From the NCBI GenBank assembly GCA_015904045.1, contig JABMDG010000392.1:1-6403 (forward strand): a stretch of DNA of 6,403 bases. Reading direction: 5' to 3'. This document shows, piece after piece, positions 1-5,745 of this stretch. The stretch is from Nitrospira sp. (GTDB lineage: Bacteria > Nitrospirota > Nitrospiria > Nitrospirales > Nitrospiraceae). Each line of letters begins with the position of its first letter. Within the stretch, counting starts at the first letter, position 1. The notes under the pieces were generated by a model. It worked only from the letters and a program-made list of their open reading frames with translations, was not told the DNA's origin and searched no databases. A program made the position numbers and the translations under genes.

Positions 1-336
1 CCCAGCGTCACGAGCCGTTTCAGCAGCAACTTTCAAGAGCAGCGCACCAACACCTTGCCGGCGAGCGGACGGAATTACAAACAAATCGCTGAGCAGGTAC
101 ATCCGCGCGGCGAGAATGGATGAGAAGGTCGGATACAGTTGCACAAACCCAATGCCCGCTCCGTCATGATCTTCTGCGATCAGCACGACCGACTCCTCGC
201 GTGCAAGTCGATCCTTCAAGAACTGTCGGGCACGGCTCAGATCAGAAGACTGCCCGTAGAACTGACGGTAGGCATCAAAGAGCGGAATCAGCCGATCAAG
301 ATCTTGCAGTGTCGCTTGGCGTACGGTGGGGATCAT
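1..336 (-). CDS. GNAT family N-acetyltransferase, C-terminus cut by window edge
   Basis: This is the first 112 residues of a GNAT-fold acyltransferase, which moves an acetyl group from acetyl-CoA to an amine; the substrate cannot be told. The N-terminus (IPTVRQATLQDLDRLIPLF, residues 2-20) is the usual beta1-alpha1 opening. Residues 61-69 (GIGFVQLYP) match the central strand. Residues 86-101 (LFVIPSARRQGVGALL) form motif A with the Q-x-x-G-x-G/A-type pyrophosphate-binding loop of acetyl-CoA. GNAT proteins are usually about 140-170 residues, so roughly the last 40 lie beyond the left edge. The start is well fixed: an in-frame TAA lies five codons upstream and this is the only ATG between. The ribosome binding site is poor (GAAGG only one base before ATG). 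It lies 36 bases after the WapI-like gene on the same strand and could be read from the same transcript. Confidence 0.9.
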   Translation of the reverse strand, partial: MIPTVRQATLQDLDRLIPLFDAYRQFYGQSSDLSRARQFLKDRLAREESVVLIAEDHDGAGIGFVQLYPTFSSILAARMYLLSDLFVIPSARRQGVGALLLKVAAETARDAG

Positions 337-372
337 GCCTTCATATCGTTAACATATCTACTTCCGTCTCAC

Positions 373-858
373 TCAATCGGTCTCTCGAGTGTCTCCGCGT
401 CCCTCCATCCCCCGAATTGGATATTCCCTTACAATCGCTGAACACTGGCTGACAATGCCTGGAAGATAACTCTGATCAATTTCGAACTTCATGCTATGGG
501 ATTGGACAAGATTATCGGGAGTAATATCCACATTCATGTGAATGTGGCCCCGGTTGTCGGATGCTTTGAGTTCAACTTTCAGCTCCGGCTCCAACGGATC
601 AAGCGCCGCTGACATTGAGTTTCCGTGATACATGGCATCGCACTGACTCCCGAAGCACTCAATGTCCGTGACCATGAGTATGGAACCATGTACCCAGATG
701 CTTGCCCCCGCTGATCCGCAGTGGGCGGTAACACGAAGCCAGTTCCCGTCGAAGTAGTCGTCCGATTCTGGGAACTGACGGCCATGGATCCAAAGCTGGA
801 ATCCTGCTAATTTTATAGCTGGTTCCCCAAGATTTTCCGATGGTGGCATGGGGCTCAT
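373..858 (-). CDS. WapI-immunity-like small cytosolic protein (function tentative)
   Basis: This encodes a 161-residue soluble protein without signal peptide or membrane segment. What can be seen: a SDDYFDGNWLRV block (residues 32-43), an acidic EPELKVEL strand (90-97) and a conserved-looking C-terminal block ITPDNLVQSHSMKFEIDQSY (112-131), ending in a YPIRG motif (146-150). From memory the DGNW block and the DQSYL/YPxRG end occur in proteins annotated as WapI family immunity proteins, which neutralise contact-dependent toxins. I could not check this, and no toxin gene is adjacent, so the immunity role is a guess. An alternative start is the ATG at 849 (residue 4). No clear ribosome binding site precedes either start, but the first ATG overlaps the stop of a possible leader ORF by ATGA. 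Base composition is lower in GC (about 42-53% per 60-base line where counted by hand) than the kinase region (55-68%), which hints at separate acquisition. Confidence 0.8.
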   Translation of the reverse strand: MSPMPPSENLGEPAIKLAGFQLWIHGRQFPESDDYFDGNWLRVTAHCGSAGASIWVHGSILMVTDIECFGSQCDAMYHGNSMSAALDPLEPELKVELKASDNRGHIHMNVDITPDNLVQSHSMKFEIDQSYLPGIVSQCSAIVREYPIRGMEGRGDTRETD

Positions 859-926
859 ATAGATAGGAGCCTAGCACAAAAGTTCGCCAGGCAAGGTATC
901 TCCCACTGCGCGCATTGAGAGCGCAT
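855..926 (-). CDS. Possible 23-codon leader ORF coupled to the WapI-like gene
   Basis: The reading frame starts at ATG 926-924 and codes for 23 residues beginning MRSQCAQWEIP. It has an AGGAGG-type ribosome binding site about 10 bases upstream. Its TGA (857-855) overlaps the ATG of the WapI-like gene (858-856) as ATGA, the arrangement typical of translational coupling. The downstream gene has no good ribosome binding site of its own, which would fit dependence on this ORF. The peptide has no recognisable motif and the same frame continues open upstream without coding character, so it may be chance. The start site sits in the loop of a predicted hairpin (914-948). Confidence 0.3.
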   Translation of the reverse strand: MRSQCAQWEIPCLANFCARLLSI

Positions 927-986
927 GCCTTTTCTTCCTCCTCTCAATACATATGGGATGGGACGGCTCCTCTCTCCACTGCGCGC
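903..986. repeat. Two direct copies of CCACTGCGCGC, 73 bases apart
   Basis: The 11-base word occurs at 903-913 and 976-986 in the same orientation. The flanks are partly alike (a CTC-rich run before each copy). One copy is just inside the 97-base inverted repeat and the other lies outside it. The pair could be a duplication footprint, or two parts of one palindromic family unit. Confidence 0.5.
914..948 (-). other. Hairpin presenting a ribosome binding site and ATG in its loop
   Basis: ATTGAGAG (948-941) and CTCTCAAT (921-914), read on the minus strand, pair perfectly over 8 bases around a 19-base loop. The loop holds GAGG of the ribosome binding site and the ATG at 926-924. This lies in the leader of the WapI-like gene. 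It could be an RNA structure affecting initiation, but that is inferred from the sequence only. Confidence 0.4.
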
Positions 987-1050
987 GTCGATCGAGGCCC
1001 TTCTTAGGGCGCGCGATCCGCGAGCACAGAGAGAGGACCGTCTCATCCCA
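954..1050. repeat. Long imperfect inverted repeat, about 97 bases
   Basis: The outer arms 954-976 and 1029-1050 are inverted copies. They match over 21 base pairs with one mismatch and one single-base bulge. Inside, further complementary blocks extend the fold: gatcg/cgatc and a gccc-ttctta-gggc hairpin at about 997-1010. There is no T-run on either side, so it does not look like a standard intrinsic terminator. It could be a REP- or MITE-like palindromic unit, or an RNA 3'-end structure for the NTF2-like transcript. The stop codon of the NTF2-like gene (1045-1043) lies within the right arm. The 11-base word CCACTGCGCGC at 976-986 also occurs at 903-913. Confidence 0.7.
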
Positions 1051-1435
1051 TAACCGCCGACCCATGATGATGAATCAGCAGCCACTCGTCGCCGATGCGC
1101 TCGTAGAGATTCGTCGCCAATACCTTCGCCTGCTGCGGTTCGTCCGACTGCTGGGCGGTCAGATTCTCGACGCAGAGGACCCAGGCAATATCCCCCGCCA
1201 CCTGCACCATCACATCGGTGAGTTCGAATTTCATGGAGAAGGTATTGTTGAAGATCAGCACCCAGGAATCGCGGATGGCAGGCCATCCCGACCGAATTGT
1301 CCAGCCGGGGTGAATGCAGGTGACATGGTCCTGATGCGCCCAGACCTCGTCCATTCTGGCAATGTCGAGACTCTCAAACGCGGCGTAGAATCTTCGGTTG
1401 GCTTCGGTGACTTCCTCGATGCGCTGTCTCAACAC
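1043..1435 (-). CDS. NTF2/SnoaL-like (DUF4440-type) protein
   Basis: A 130-residue protein of the NTF2-like cone fold, a scaffold used by small enzymes and ligand-binding proteins; its ligand or reaction is unknown. Evidence: the opening helix EVTEANRRFYAAFESLDIAR (residues 8-27) and MDEVWAHQDHVTCIHPGW (29-46) follow the usual pattern of this family, with the CIHPGW pocket motif. GWPAIRDSWVLIFNN (50-64) is the following helix, and the last strands end in WLLIHHHGSA (118-127). There is no signal peptide, so it is probably cytosolic. The start is the GTG at 1435, preceded by GGGAGG with a 6-base spacer. The frame stays open further upstream, but those codons are Ser/Pro-rich and unlike the family. 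The length fits the family. The stop codon falls inside the long inverted repeat, so the last few residues may have been reshaped by it. Confidence 0.9.
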   Translation of the reverse strand: MLRQRIEEVTEANRRFYAAFESLDIARMDEVWAHQDHVTCIHPGWTIRSGWPAIRDSWVLIFNNTFSMKFELTDVMVQVAGDIAWVLCVENLTAQQSDEPQQAKVLATNLYERIGDEWLLIHHHGSAVMG

Positions 1436-1441
1436 GGCGGT

Positions 1442-1447
1442 CCTCCC
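1442..1447 (-). promoter_or_regulatory. Ribosome binding site fixing the GTG start
   Basis: GGGAGG lies 6 bases before the GTG at 1435. It is the only good ribosome binding site near the beginning of family-like sequence, and it decides the GTG start over the longer open frame. Confidence 0.75.
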
Positions 1448-1462
1448 GGTCAAGGGAGCGCT

Positions 1463-1468
1463 ATCATA
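1463..1468 (-). promoter_or_regulatory. Candidate -10 box for the NTF2-like gene
   Basis: TATGAT on the minus strand matches TATAAT at five of six positions. It would start transcription near 1455, about 20 bases before the GTG. I see no convincing -35 box 16-18 bases upstream. The rest of the stretch 1469-1694 holds no gene, RNA or repeat that I can support. Confidence 0.35.
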
Positions 1469-1694
1469 CTGTAAGCGAACCGAGTTGGGCGAGGAGAATT
1501 CTGACGGGTATGAGTGAGACGAGATGTACCGGAAGGCCAAGAAACTTGCTGCGGCTGGTGAGAATCTGCTTTGGGCTTTAGGTCTGAGGAATGCCGGGAG
1601 ACATCCCTGGGTCGGAAACAGGTGCGTGCACACCAGGATCACATGGGGACGCAGGCGCCTTATTGGGATTTCCCGCTGCGCTCCCTAACGTTCT

Positions 1695-1967
1695 TCAAAC
1701 AGGCGTTCCAGCGCCTACCTCGTCGGAGGGAAGCATGTCTCCACCTTCACTGAATCTCGGAAGATGATCCAAGAGATCATGCAACGTGGCCTCCACTCCC
1801 CCCACAATTTGGCGATATTCCCGTTTCGTATGCCGCAGCGGAACCAGCCGAAGCCGCTGCCAGCCTCGAATCGAAAACGTTTTCGCGGGTTGCGCATAGG
1901 GTGGCTCGCACAACGCCACGATTTCCCTTCCCTGGTCGTCTTCGATGATAAACCCCTTGACATACAT
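1695..1967 (-). CDS. Small protein of unknown function (90 residues)
   Basis: I do not recognise this protein. It is soluble and charged, with one cysteine (C20) and no signal peptide or membrane segment. The first half (YVKGFIIEDDQGREIVALCE, residues 2-21) reads like two beta strands with a turn. Residues 29-55 are rich in Arg and Lys, then ATLHDLLDHLPRF (60-72) looks like an amphipathic helix, and the tail is acidic to flexible. The start at ATG 1967 is chosen because GGGGGAGAG lies just upstream. A longer frame from 2024 would translate that site and run into the preceding gene. It follows the zinc-ribbon gene by 41 bases on the same strand, so the two are probably co-transcribed. Codon use looks like its neighbours. 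Confidence 0.7.
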   Translation of the reverse strand: MYVKGFIIEDDQGREIVALCEPPYAQPAKTFSIRGWQRLRLVPLRHTKREYRQIVGGVEATLHDLLDHLPRFSEGGDMLPSDEVGAGTPV

Positions 1968-2008
1968 AGGCTCTCCCCCTTTCTCCAAAGGTGCCTCTTC
2001 AAGCCCCT

Positions 2009-2236
2009 TCAAAAGGCTCGGCATGGATCAAAGCGTCTCATCGGAGGTCCATGCGGCCGTCGGCCTTGTGGTACCGGCATGGTGTGTTGCACGGTTCGAT
2101 TCTGTAAAATGACCGAGTCGACGACATTCCCGCAGTTCATACAGAGCCAGGGCCGCTCTCGAATTTGCTCTTCCTGAGCGCTGTGGTCGATACACCGTTG
2201 CGGCATCATCCTCCCCTTGCAGCGTTCACAATCCAT
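2009..2236 (-). CDS. Small zinc-ribbon protein
   Basis: A 75-residue protein with two CxxC knuckles, C3-x2-C6 and C32-x2-C35, 25 residues apart. That is the layout of a zinc ribbon holding one Zn ion. The second knuckle is in the context PWLCMNCGNVVDSVILQNR (29-47). A short frame of this kind, opening with MxCxRCxG and closing with a CxxCG plus D-x-V-I-x-x-NR block, is to my recollection common as standalone small proteins in Nitrospira-like genomes. Their role is unknown; nucleic-acid or protein binding is only an inference. Residues 50-75 form a Pro/Arg-rich tail without obvious fold. The start is well supported by AAAGGAG with a 5-base spacer before ATG 2236. The gene is followed by the unknown 90-residue protein. 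Confidence 0.85.
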   Translation of the reverse strand: MDCERCKGRMMPQRCIDHSAQEEQIRERPWLCMNCGNVVDSVILQNRTVQHTMPVPQGRRPHGPPMRRFDPCRAF

Positions 2237-2320
2237 GGTTGCTCCTTTCAGGTATTTATTGGTACGCCTCCATGTCCGCTTTGCCCGATCCCCTCCAGCC
2301 GTCGTGTCCCACGCTCCGCC

Positions 2321-2351
2321 ATTATCCTGATTGATGAGTTCAGCATGTCAG
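2321..2351 (-). promoter_or_regulatory. Candidate promoter of the zinc-ribbon gene
   Basis: On the minus strand CTGACA (2351-2346) and GATAAT (2326-2321) each match the sigma-70 boxes at five of six positions. The 19-base spacer is longer than ideal. Transcription would begin near 2314, leaving a leader of about 80 bases. Confidence 0.35.
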
Positions 2352-2365
2352 AAGCGATAGGGAAG

Positions 2366-2407
2366 CCCCATCGGGGAAATCCTGATGGACAGGGAGAAAG
2401 ATCCCTG
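2366..2407. other. Two short hairpins in the gap after the response regulator
   Basis: CCCC-atc-GGGG (2366-2376) and CAGGGA-gaaaga-TCCCTG (2390-2407) are perfect small stems 13 bases apart. Neither is followed by a T-run on either strand, so they are not clear terminators. The rest of the gap 2237-2468 holds no gene that I can support. Confidence 0.3.
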
Positions 2408-2449
2408 AGGAGGATGACTAAGTTCATGGATGGCGCACGGAATGAATGC

Positions 2450-2468
2450 AAAAGCAGTCGGTGCCGAC
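2450..2468 (-). terminator. Weak intrinsic terminator after the response regulator
   Basis: Directly after the TAG of the response regulator the minus strand reads GTCGGCACCGAC, then TGC and TTTT (2453-2450). The stem is only 4-5 base pairs and the T-run is short. The placement after the stop codon is right, but the stem is weak. Confidence 0.35.
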
Positions 2469-3122
2469 CTAGGAGTCAGGCTGAATCAATCCGACGCGCA
2501 CCGCGAAGCGGACGAGCCCGGGCACATCGTGAATCTCGAGCCGCTCCATCAGGTGGGCCCGATGGGTTTCGACGGTCTTGACGCTCACGTTCAGGCGCTG
2601 TGCGATGTCCTTCGTGGTGTGGCCCTCCGCAATGAGCTGCAAAATCTCACGCTGGCGCATGCTGAGCTTGGCCAATGGACCGGTAGGGCCATCGGACTTT
2701 TCCCGGTACGCCTCAATCGCATATTTCGCCACCGCCGGAGTCAGGTAGGATTCGCCCCTGCTCACCGTCTTGATGGCTAACTCCAGCTCAGCCAACTCAG
2801 CCCCCTTCAACAGGTAACCCGACGCGCCCGATTGCAGTGCCTGTTGGAGGTACTCTTCATTGGCATGCATCGACAGCAAAATAACGCGGGTGGCCGGAGA
2901 TTCCTTGACGATCCTGGATGTCGCGTCCAGTCCGTTCAATTCCGGCATCGCGATATCCATCAGCACAAGATCCGGGGCATCGGTTTGCACGGCCTTGACG
3001 GCTTCCCAACCGTCTCCCACGGCCGAGACCACGTCGATGCCGTCGATCTTTTCCAGAAGGGCTCGCATCCCGGCCCGAACCAAGGCATGATCCTCGACAA
3101 TCATCACTCGAAGGCGGCTCAT
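2469..3122 (-). CDS. NarL/FixJ-family response regulator with LuxR-type HTH
   Basis: A 217-residue DNA-binding regulator, phosphorylated by the adjacent kinase. The receiver domain covers about residues 4-120, with the acidic pair E10/D11, the phospho-acceptor D56 in LVLMDIAMP (53-61), S84 in ILLSMHANE and K106 in GYLLKGAE. The HTH domain covers about 152-214: LSMRQREILQLIAEGHTTKD (153-172), then the recognition part VSVKTVETHRAHLMERL (179-195). All key residues are present and the length is normal for the family. The ATG overlaps the TGA of the histidine kinase gene as ATGA (3119-3122), so translation is coupled and the two are surely a pair. Which promoters it binds cannot be read from the window. 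The name narL would overstate the match, so no symbol is given. Confidence 0.97.
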   Translation of the reverse strand: MSRLRVMIVEDHALVRAGMRALLEKIDGIDVVSAVGDGWEAVKAVQTDAPDLVLMDIAMPELNGLDATSRIVKESPATRVILLSMHANEEYLQQALQSGASGYLLKGAELAELELAIKTVSRGESYLTPAVAKYAIEAYREKSDGPTGPLAKLSMRQREILQLIAEGHTTKDIAQRLNVSVKTVETHRAHLMERLEIHDVPGLVRFAVRVGLIQPDS

Positions 3123-4573
3123 GTGGACATCACCTCAGCCGTACGCCGCCGCTCGGCGGGATCAGGCTCCGAGAGCGGGAATCGAAGCAGGATCGTCGTC
3201 CCTCGGCCCGCCGTCGAAGAAATTTCCAAGATGCCGCCCGCCAGCCTCACCCGCTCTTCCATGCCAAGCAACCCGATGGATTGCCCTTCCTGTGCTCGCA
3301 GCCGTGCGGACATGACGTCGAACCCCACACCATCGTCCTGAATGACCAGCGTCACGTCCTGATCCTGCCGATGTAACGTCAGATCAATGGTCTTCGCCCT
3401 CGCATACTTCGCGACGTTCGTGAGCGCCTCCTGCGCAATCCGAAAACACGCCACCTCGATCGGGACAGGGACCCGCTTGGACATGCCCTCCACGGAGAGC
3501 GAGAGGGTCCATCCGTTCCGTTTCGCCTGCCGGTTCGCATACCATCGGAGTGCCGGCACCAAGCCTAAATCGTCGAGAACGGACGGCCGCAGGTCCAACG
3601 CCAGTGTCCGTACTTGAGTCAGCAGATGGTCCACCAGTTCAAGACTGTCAGTGAGGGCACCGGCATGGGCTTGCCCGACTTCGCCATGCTGGACTTCTTG
3701 CAGATCAATTTTCAGCGCGGTCAATAATTGTCCGATTTCATCGTGCAGATCGCGGGCCAGCCGGCTTCGTTCTTCCTCCTGCACCTGCATCAGCCGGCTG
3801 GATAGTTCCCGGAGGGAATGGTTGGCACCGCTTAATTCGACCGTGCGTTCCTGCACCTTGATCTCCAGACGCTCGTGGGCCTGCCGCAGGAGGGTCTGCG
3901 CGCGCTTCTGCTCGCTGATATCCCGGACGATTTCCGACACGCCGACGAACTGACCGGCCGCATCCCTGAGCGGAGAGACTGTGACCGACACATCGATGCA
4001 CCGGCCAGCCTTGGTCAACCGCACGGCATCATAGGTATGAATCTTCTGGACGCCCCGCACCGTGGAGAGCAACCATGTCTTGTCCTTCTGGCGATGCGGC
4101 GGGATGAGGGTCAGGATCGACTCGCCGATCATTTCGCTGGCGGTATACCCGAAAATCCCCTCTGCTCCCGCATTCCACGTGGTCACGAATCCGTCGGGGG
4201 TCACACTCAGAATGGCATCGCTGCTGCTCTCCACGATCGCCCCCAGTCTCCTGGTCGCATCGTCGAGCTTCGCGAGTTTTGCGCGCCATACCAGTCCGGC
4301 CGTGATCCAGAGAAGCGCGGCACCCACCATACGGTTGAACACCGCAAGGTCGGGCGCGCTACTGGGCGCAGACAGCATGAACCCCACTTGCAACAGCACC
4401 GTGGCGATGGACGCGACGATATAGGGAGCGCTCGGTCGTTCGATCCACAGACACAACAGCACGGCAAAGGCATACCCAACCCATACCTCGTACCCGATCG
4501 GGACCACCGCGTCGACAATGACCGTCGTGGCCATGACCAGCGGAATCAGGATCTGGGCATATTTACTGTTCAT
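3119..4573 (-). CDS. Membrane-anchored PAS sensor histidine kinase (NarX/UhpB-type)
   Basis: A 484-residue kinase that autophosphorylates on histidine and passes the phosphate to the downstream regulator. Order of parts: about four hydrophobic segments at the N-terminus (roughly residues 8-27, 31-43, 51-68, 83-96) with almost no periplasmic loop, then a PAS domain (about 107-217). The PAS domain includes ILSVTPDGFVTTWNAGAEGIFGYT (121-144, described in part) and the PAC end VSEIVRDISEQKRA. A coiled linker follows (about 220-265), then the HisKA_3 dimerisation domain with RLARDLHDEIGQ (271-282), phospho-acceptor H277. The ATPase domain has the N-box QEALTNVAKYARA (381-393, N386), G1 DDGVGF (413-418) and GLLGMEER (434-441). 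The membrane part has no sensor loop, so the signal is probably read in the cytosolic PAS domain or inside the membrane. The ribosome binding site is weak. Its last codons overlap the regulator gene. Confidence 0.96.
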   Translation of the reverse strand: MNSKYAQILIPLVMATTVIVDAVVPIGYEVWVGYAFAVLLCLWIERPSAPYIVASIATVLLQVGFMLSAPSSAPDLAVFNRMVGAALLWITAGLVWRAKLAKLDDATRRLGAIVESSSDAILSVTPDGFVTTWNAGAEGIFGYTASEMIGESILTLIPPHRQKDKTWLLSTVRGVQKIHTYDAVRLTKAGRCIDVSVTVSPLRDAAGQFVGVSEIVRDISEQKRAQTLLRQAHERLEIKVQERTVELSGANHSLRELSSRLMQVQEEERSRLARDLHDEIGQLLTALKIDLQEVQHGEVGQAHAGALTDSLELVDHLLTQVRTLALDLRPSVLDDLGLVPALRWYANRQAKRNGWTLSLSVEGMSKRVPVPIEVACFRIAQEALTNVAKYARAKTIDLTLHRQDQDVTLVIQDDGVGFDVMSARLRAQEGQSIGLLGMEERVRLAGGILEISSTAGRGTTILLRFPLSEPDPAERRRTAEVMST

Positions 4574-4662
4574 GACCGTCCGTGCTCCGGCAAGACACGA
4601 TGGCCGCTGATTCGAGGAGAGCTGGACGACCGAGCCACGACACCATGTCGCCAGGGGGGCCT

Positions 4663-4668
4663 ATGATA
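4663..4668 (-). promoter_or_regulatory. Candidate -10 box upstream of the histidine kinase
   Basis: TATCAT matches TATAAT at five of six positions and lies about 90 bases before the kinase ATG. No good -35 box is seen. The leader also holds CGACA-tgg-TGTCG, a small perfect hairpin. The permease gene ends at 4709 without a clear terminator, so read-through from it remains possible. Confidence 0.3.
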
Positions 4669-4708
4669 CTCCACTACAGGGGCTGGGATCGAGACCTGAA
4701 GAATAATG

Positions 4709-5617
4709 CTAGCCGTGGACCTCGGCTGATTGGCGATTGACCACCCAGACACCGGCTAAGATGAGGCCGATACCAAGGAGTTCGGTGAGGCCGACCGATT
4801 CGTTCAGAATCAGCGCGGAGAGCCCGATGGCCGCCACCGGTGTGAGGTTCCCCAAGACTGAGGCCCGCGACGGACCAACCCCTTTCACGCCGAACAGCCA
4901 GGCTTGCTGCGCCACGGCCGTTGCAAACACGACGAGATAGCCGAGCGCCAGCCAGTCGGACATCGTCACCGACGCAACACCCGCATCCATCATTTTTTGA
5001 TCGGTCCAGAGCAGCGGGATTTGCAAGACCGTCGCGACCAGCAGCGTCGTCCAGTTGACGGTCAGCGCCGATACCCGCTCCATGATGGTCCGGCTGCCGA
5101 TGCTGTACAGCGCCCAACTGACCACACCCAGAAACACGAGGGTGCCGCCGAGCAACGGTTGTTCACCGGCGGCTTGAAATCCCGCGACCGATACCAATCC
5201 GACACCGGCAAACGAGAGCAGGGCCCCGAGCCATACGGCTCGCAACGGCACGTCGCGAATCAACATCGCCGAGAGCAGCGTCGTCACGACCGGGCTGGCC
5301 CCGATGATGACACCGCCCACTGCGCCGCTCACGTAATTCAACCCCATGAGAATCAGCAGATGATTCCCCAACACACCAAGGCCGAGCAGGCTCAGCAACC
5401 GGGCGTCGGACCAGGTGATGCGGAAGGTGCCCCGTTCTTGCGACCACCAGGTCGCCAGGAGAATCGCCAATCCGCCGATGTCGCGCAGGACTGATGCCTC
5501 CACGGCGGAAAATGACCCCAAGGCCATCTTCTGCGCCACGATCGAGCCGCCCCAGAGCACGGCCGCGAGCACAACGGACCCGTAGGCCACCGTAGTGGAT
5601 GGTTGTGTCATGGGCAT
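4709..5617 (-). CDS. EamA/DMT-family permease
   Basis: A 302-residue inner-membrane transporter of the drug/metabolite superfamily, typically an exporter of amino acids, metabolites or drugs; the substrate is unknown. About ten hydrophobic segments form two EamA repeats (about residues 12-144 and 158-294). Family signs are LAAVLWGGSIVAQKMAL (17-33) in the first helix, GASPVVTTLLSAMLIRD (106-122), and the closing GPSRASVLGNLTPVAAIGL (248-266) followed by NESV and the last helix ending in WVVNRQS. The length is normal. The ATG at 5617 is preferred: a GGCGG/AAAGGG stretch lies 8-12 bases upstream. A TTG at 5638 would add seven residues and has no good ribosome binding site; the ATG at 5611 is a further option. 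The gene is divergent from the lipoprotein. No terminator is seen before the kinase gene. Confidence 0.95.
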   Translation of the reverse strand: MPMTQPSTTVAYGSVVLAAVLWGGSIVAQKMALGSFSAVEASVLRDIGGLAILLATWWSQERGTFRITWSDARLLSLLGLGVLGNHLLILMGLNYVSGAVGGVIIGASPVVTTLLSAMLIRDVPLRAVWLGALLSFAGVGLVSVAGFQAAGEQPLLGGTLVFLGVVSWALYSIGSRTIMERVSALTVNWTTLLVATVLQIPLLWTDQKMMDAGVASVTMSDWLALGYLVVFATAVAQQAWLFGVKGVGPSRASVLGNLTPVAAIGLSALILNESVGLTELLGIGLILAGVWVVNRQSAEVHG

Positions 5618-5641
5618 CGGACATACCGCCCTTTCCAACTA

Positions 5642-5681
5642 CCGTCAAGTACTATATTCGTGACAGTTCATGGTTTGACGG
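5642..5681. promoter_or_regulatory. Inverted repeat CCGTCAA...TTGACGG between divergent genes
   Basis: CCGTCAA (5642-5648) and TTGACGG (5675-5681) are perfect 7-base inverted copies separated by 26 bases. They flank the candidate permease promoter. The right copy would also serve as a -35 box (TTGACG) for the lipoprotein. This could be an operator or just two -35-like words. Confidence 0.35.
5651..5679 (-). promoter_or_regulatory. Candidate promoter of the permease gene
   Basis: TATAGT (5656-5651, minus strand) matches the -10 consensus at five of six positions. The sequence 17 bases upstream (GTCAAA, 5679-5674) is only a weak -35 box. Transcription would begin near 5644, 27 bases before the ATG. 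Confidence 0.4.
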
Positions 5682-5703
5682 CGTTTACGTTTCTGCGTAA
5701 GCT
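5675..5703 (+). promoter_or_regulatory. Candidate promoter of the lipoprotein gene
   Basis: TTGACG (5675-5680) is a strong -35 box. At a 17-base spacing the -10 box TAAGCT (5698-5703) is poor, matching at three of six positions, so the promoter may need an activator or lie elsewhere. Confidence 0.3.
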
Positions 5704-5731
5704 TCGTCTAACCAGACAAGGCCGGCTACAA

Positions 5732-5738
5732 AAGGAGG
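5732..5738 (+). promoter_or_regulatory. Strong ribosome binding site of the lipoprotein gene
   Basis: AAGGAGG lies 7 bases before the ATG at 5746 and is nearly full consensus, which fixes the start. Confidence 0.8.
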
Positions 5739-5745
5739 AGAGGTC

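Noticed and set aside
927..1286. Longer minus-strand frame upstream of the 23-codon ORF, overlapping the NTF2-like gene
   Set aside because: It is Arg/Gly/Ser-rich shadow sequence through the palindrome and the real gene in another frame. Only the last part with its own ribosome binding site deserves mention.
1436..1642. N-terminal extension of the NTF2-like protein to an ATG at 1642
   Set aside because: The extra 69 residues are Ser/Pro/Phe-rich without family match, and a GGGAGG site stands right before the GTG at 1435.
2248..2451. Minus-strand 67-codon frame between the response regulator and the zinc-ribbon gene
   Set aside because: It has no ribosome binding site, no motif and no coding-like codon pattern, and it crosses the hairpins and the candidate promoter.
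3875..4666. Long plus-strand open frame (263 codons) antisense to the histidine kinase
   Set aside because: The kinase has all catalytic motifs over this span. The plus frame is rich in Arg, His, Gly and Asp with no domain pattern, as expected for the antisense of a GC-rich gene.
4904..5494. Plus-strand open frame (196 codons) antisense to the permease
   Set aside because: It is low in complexity, full of Gln, Arg and His, and has no motif; the permease is clearly real.
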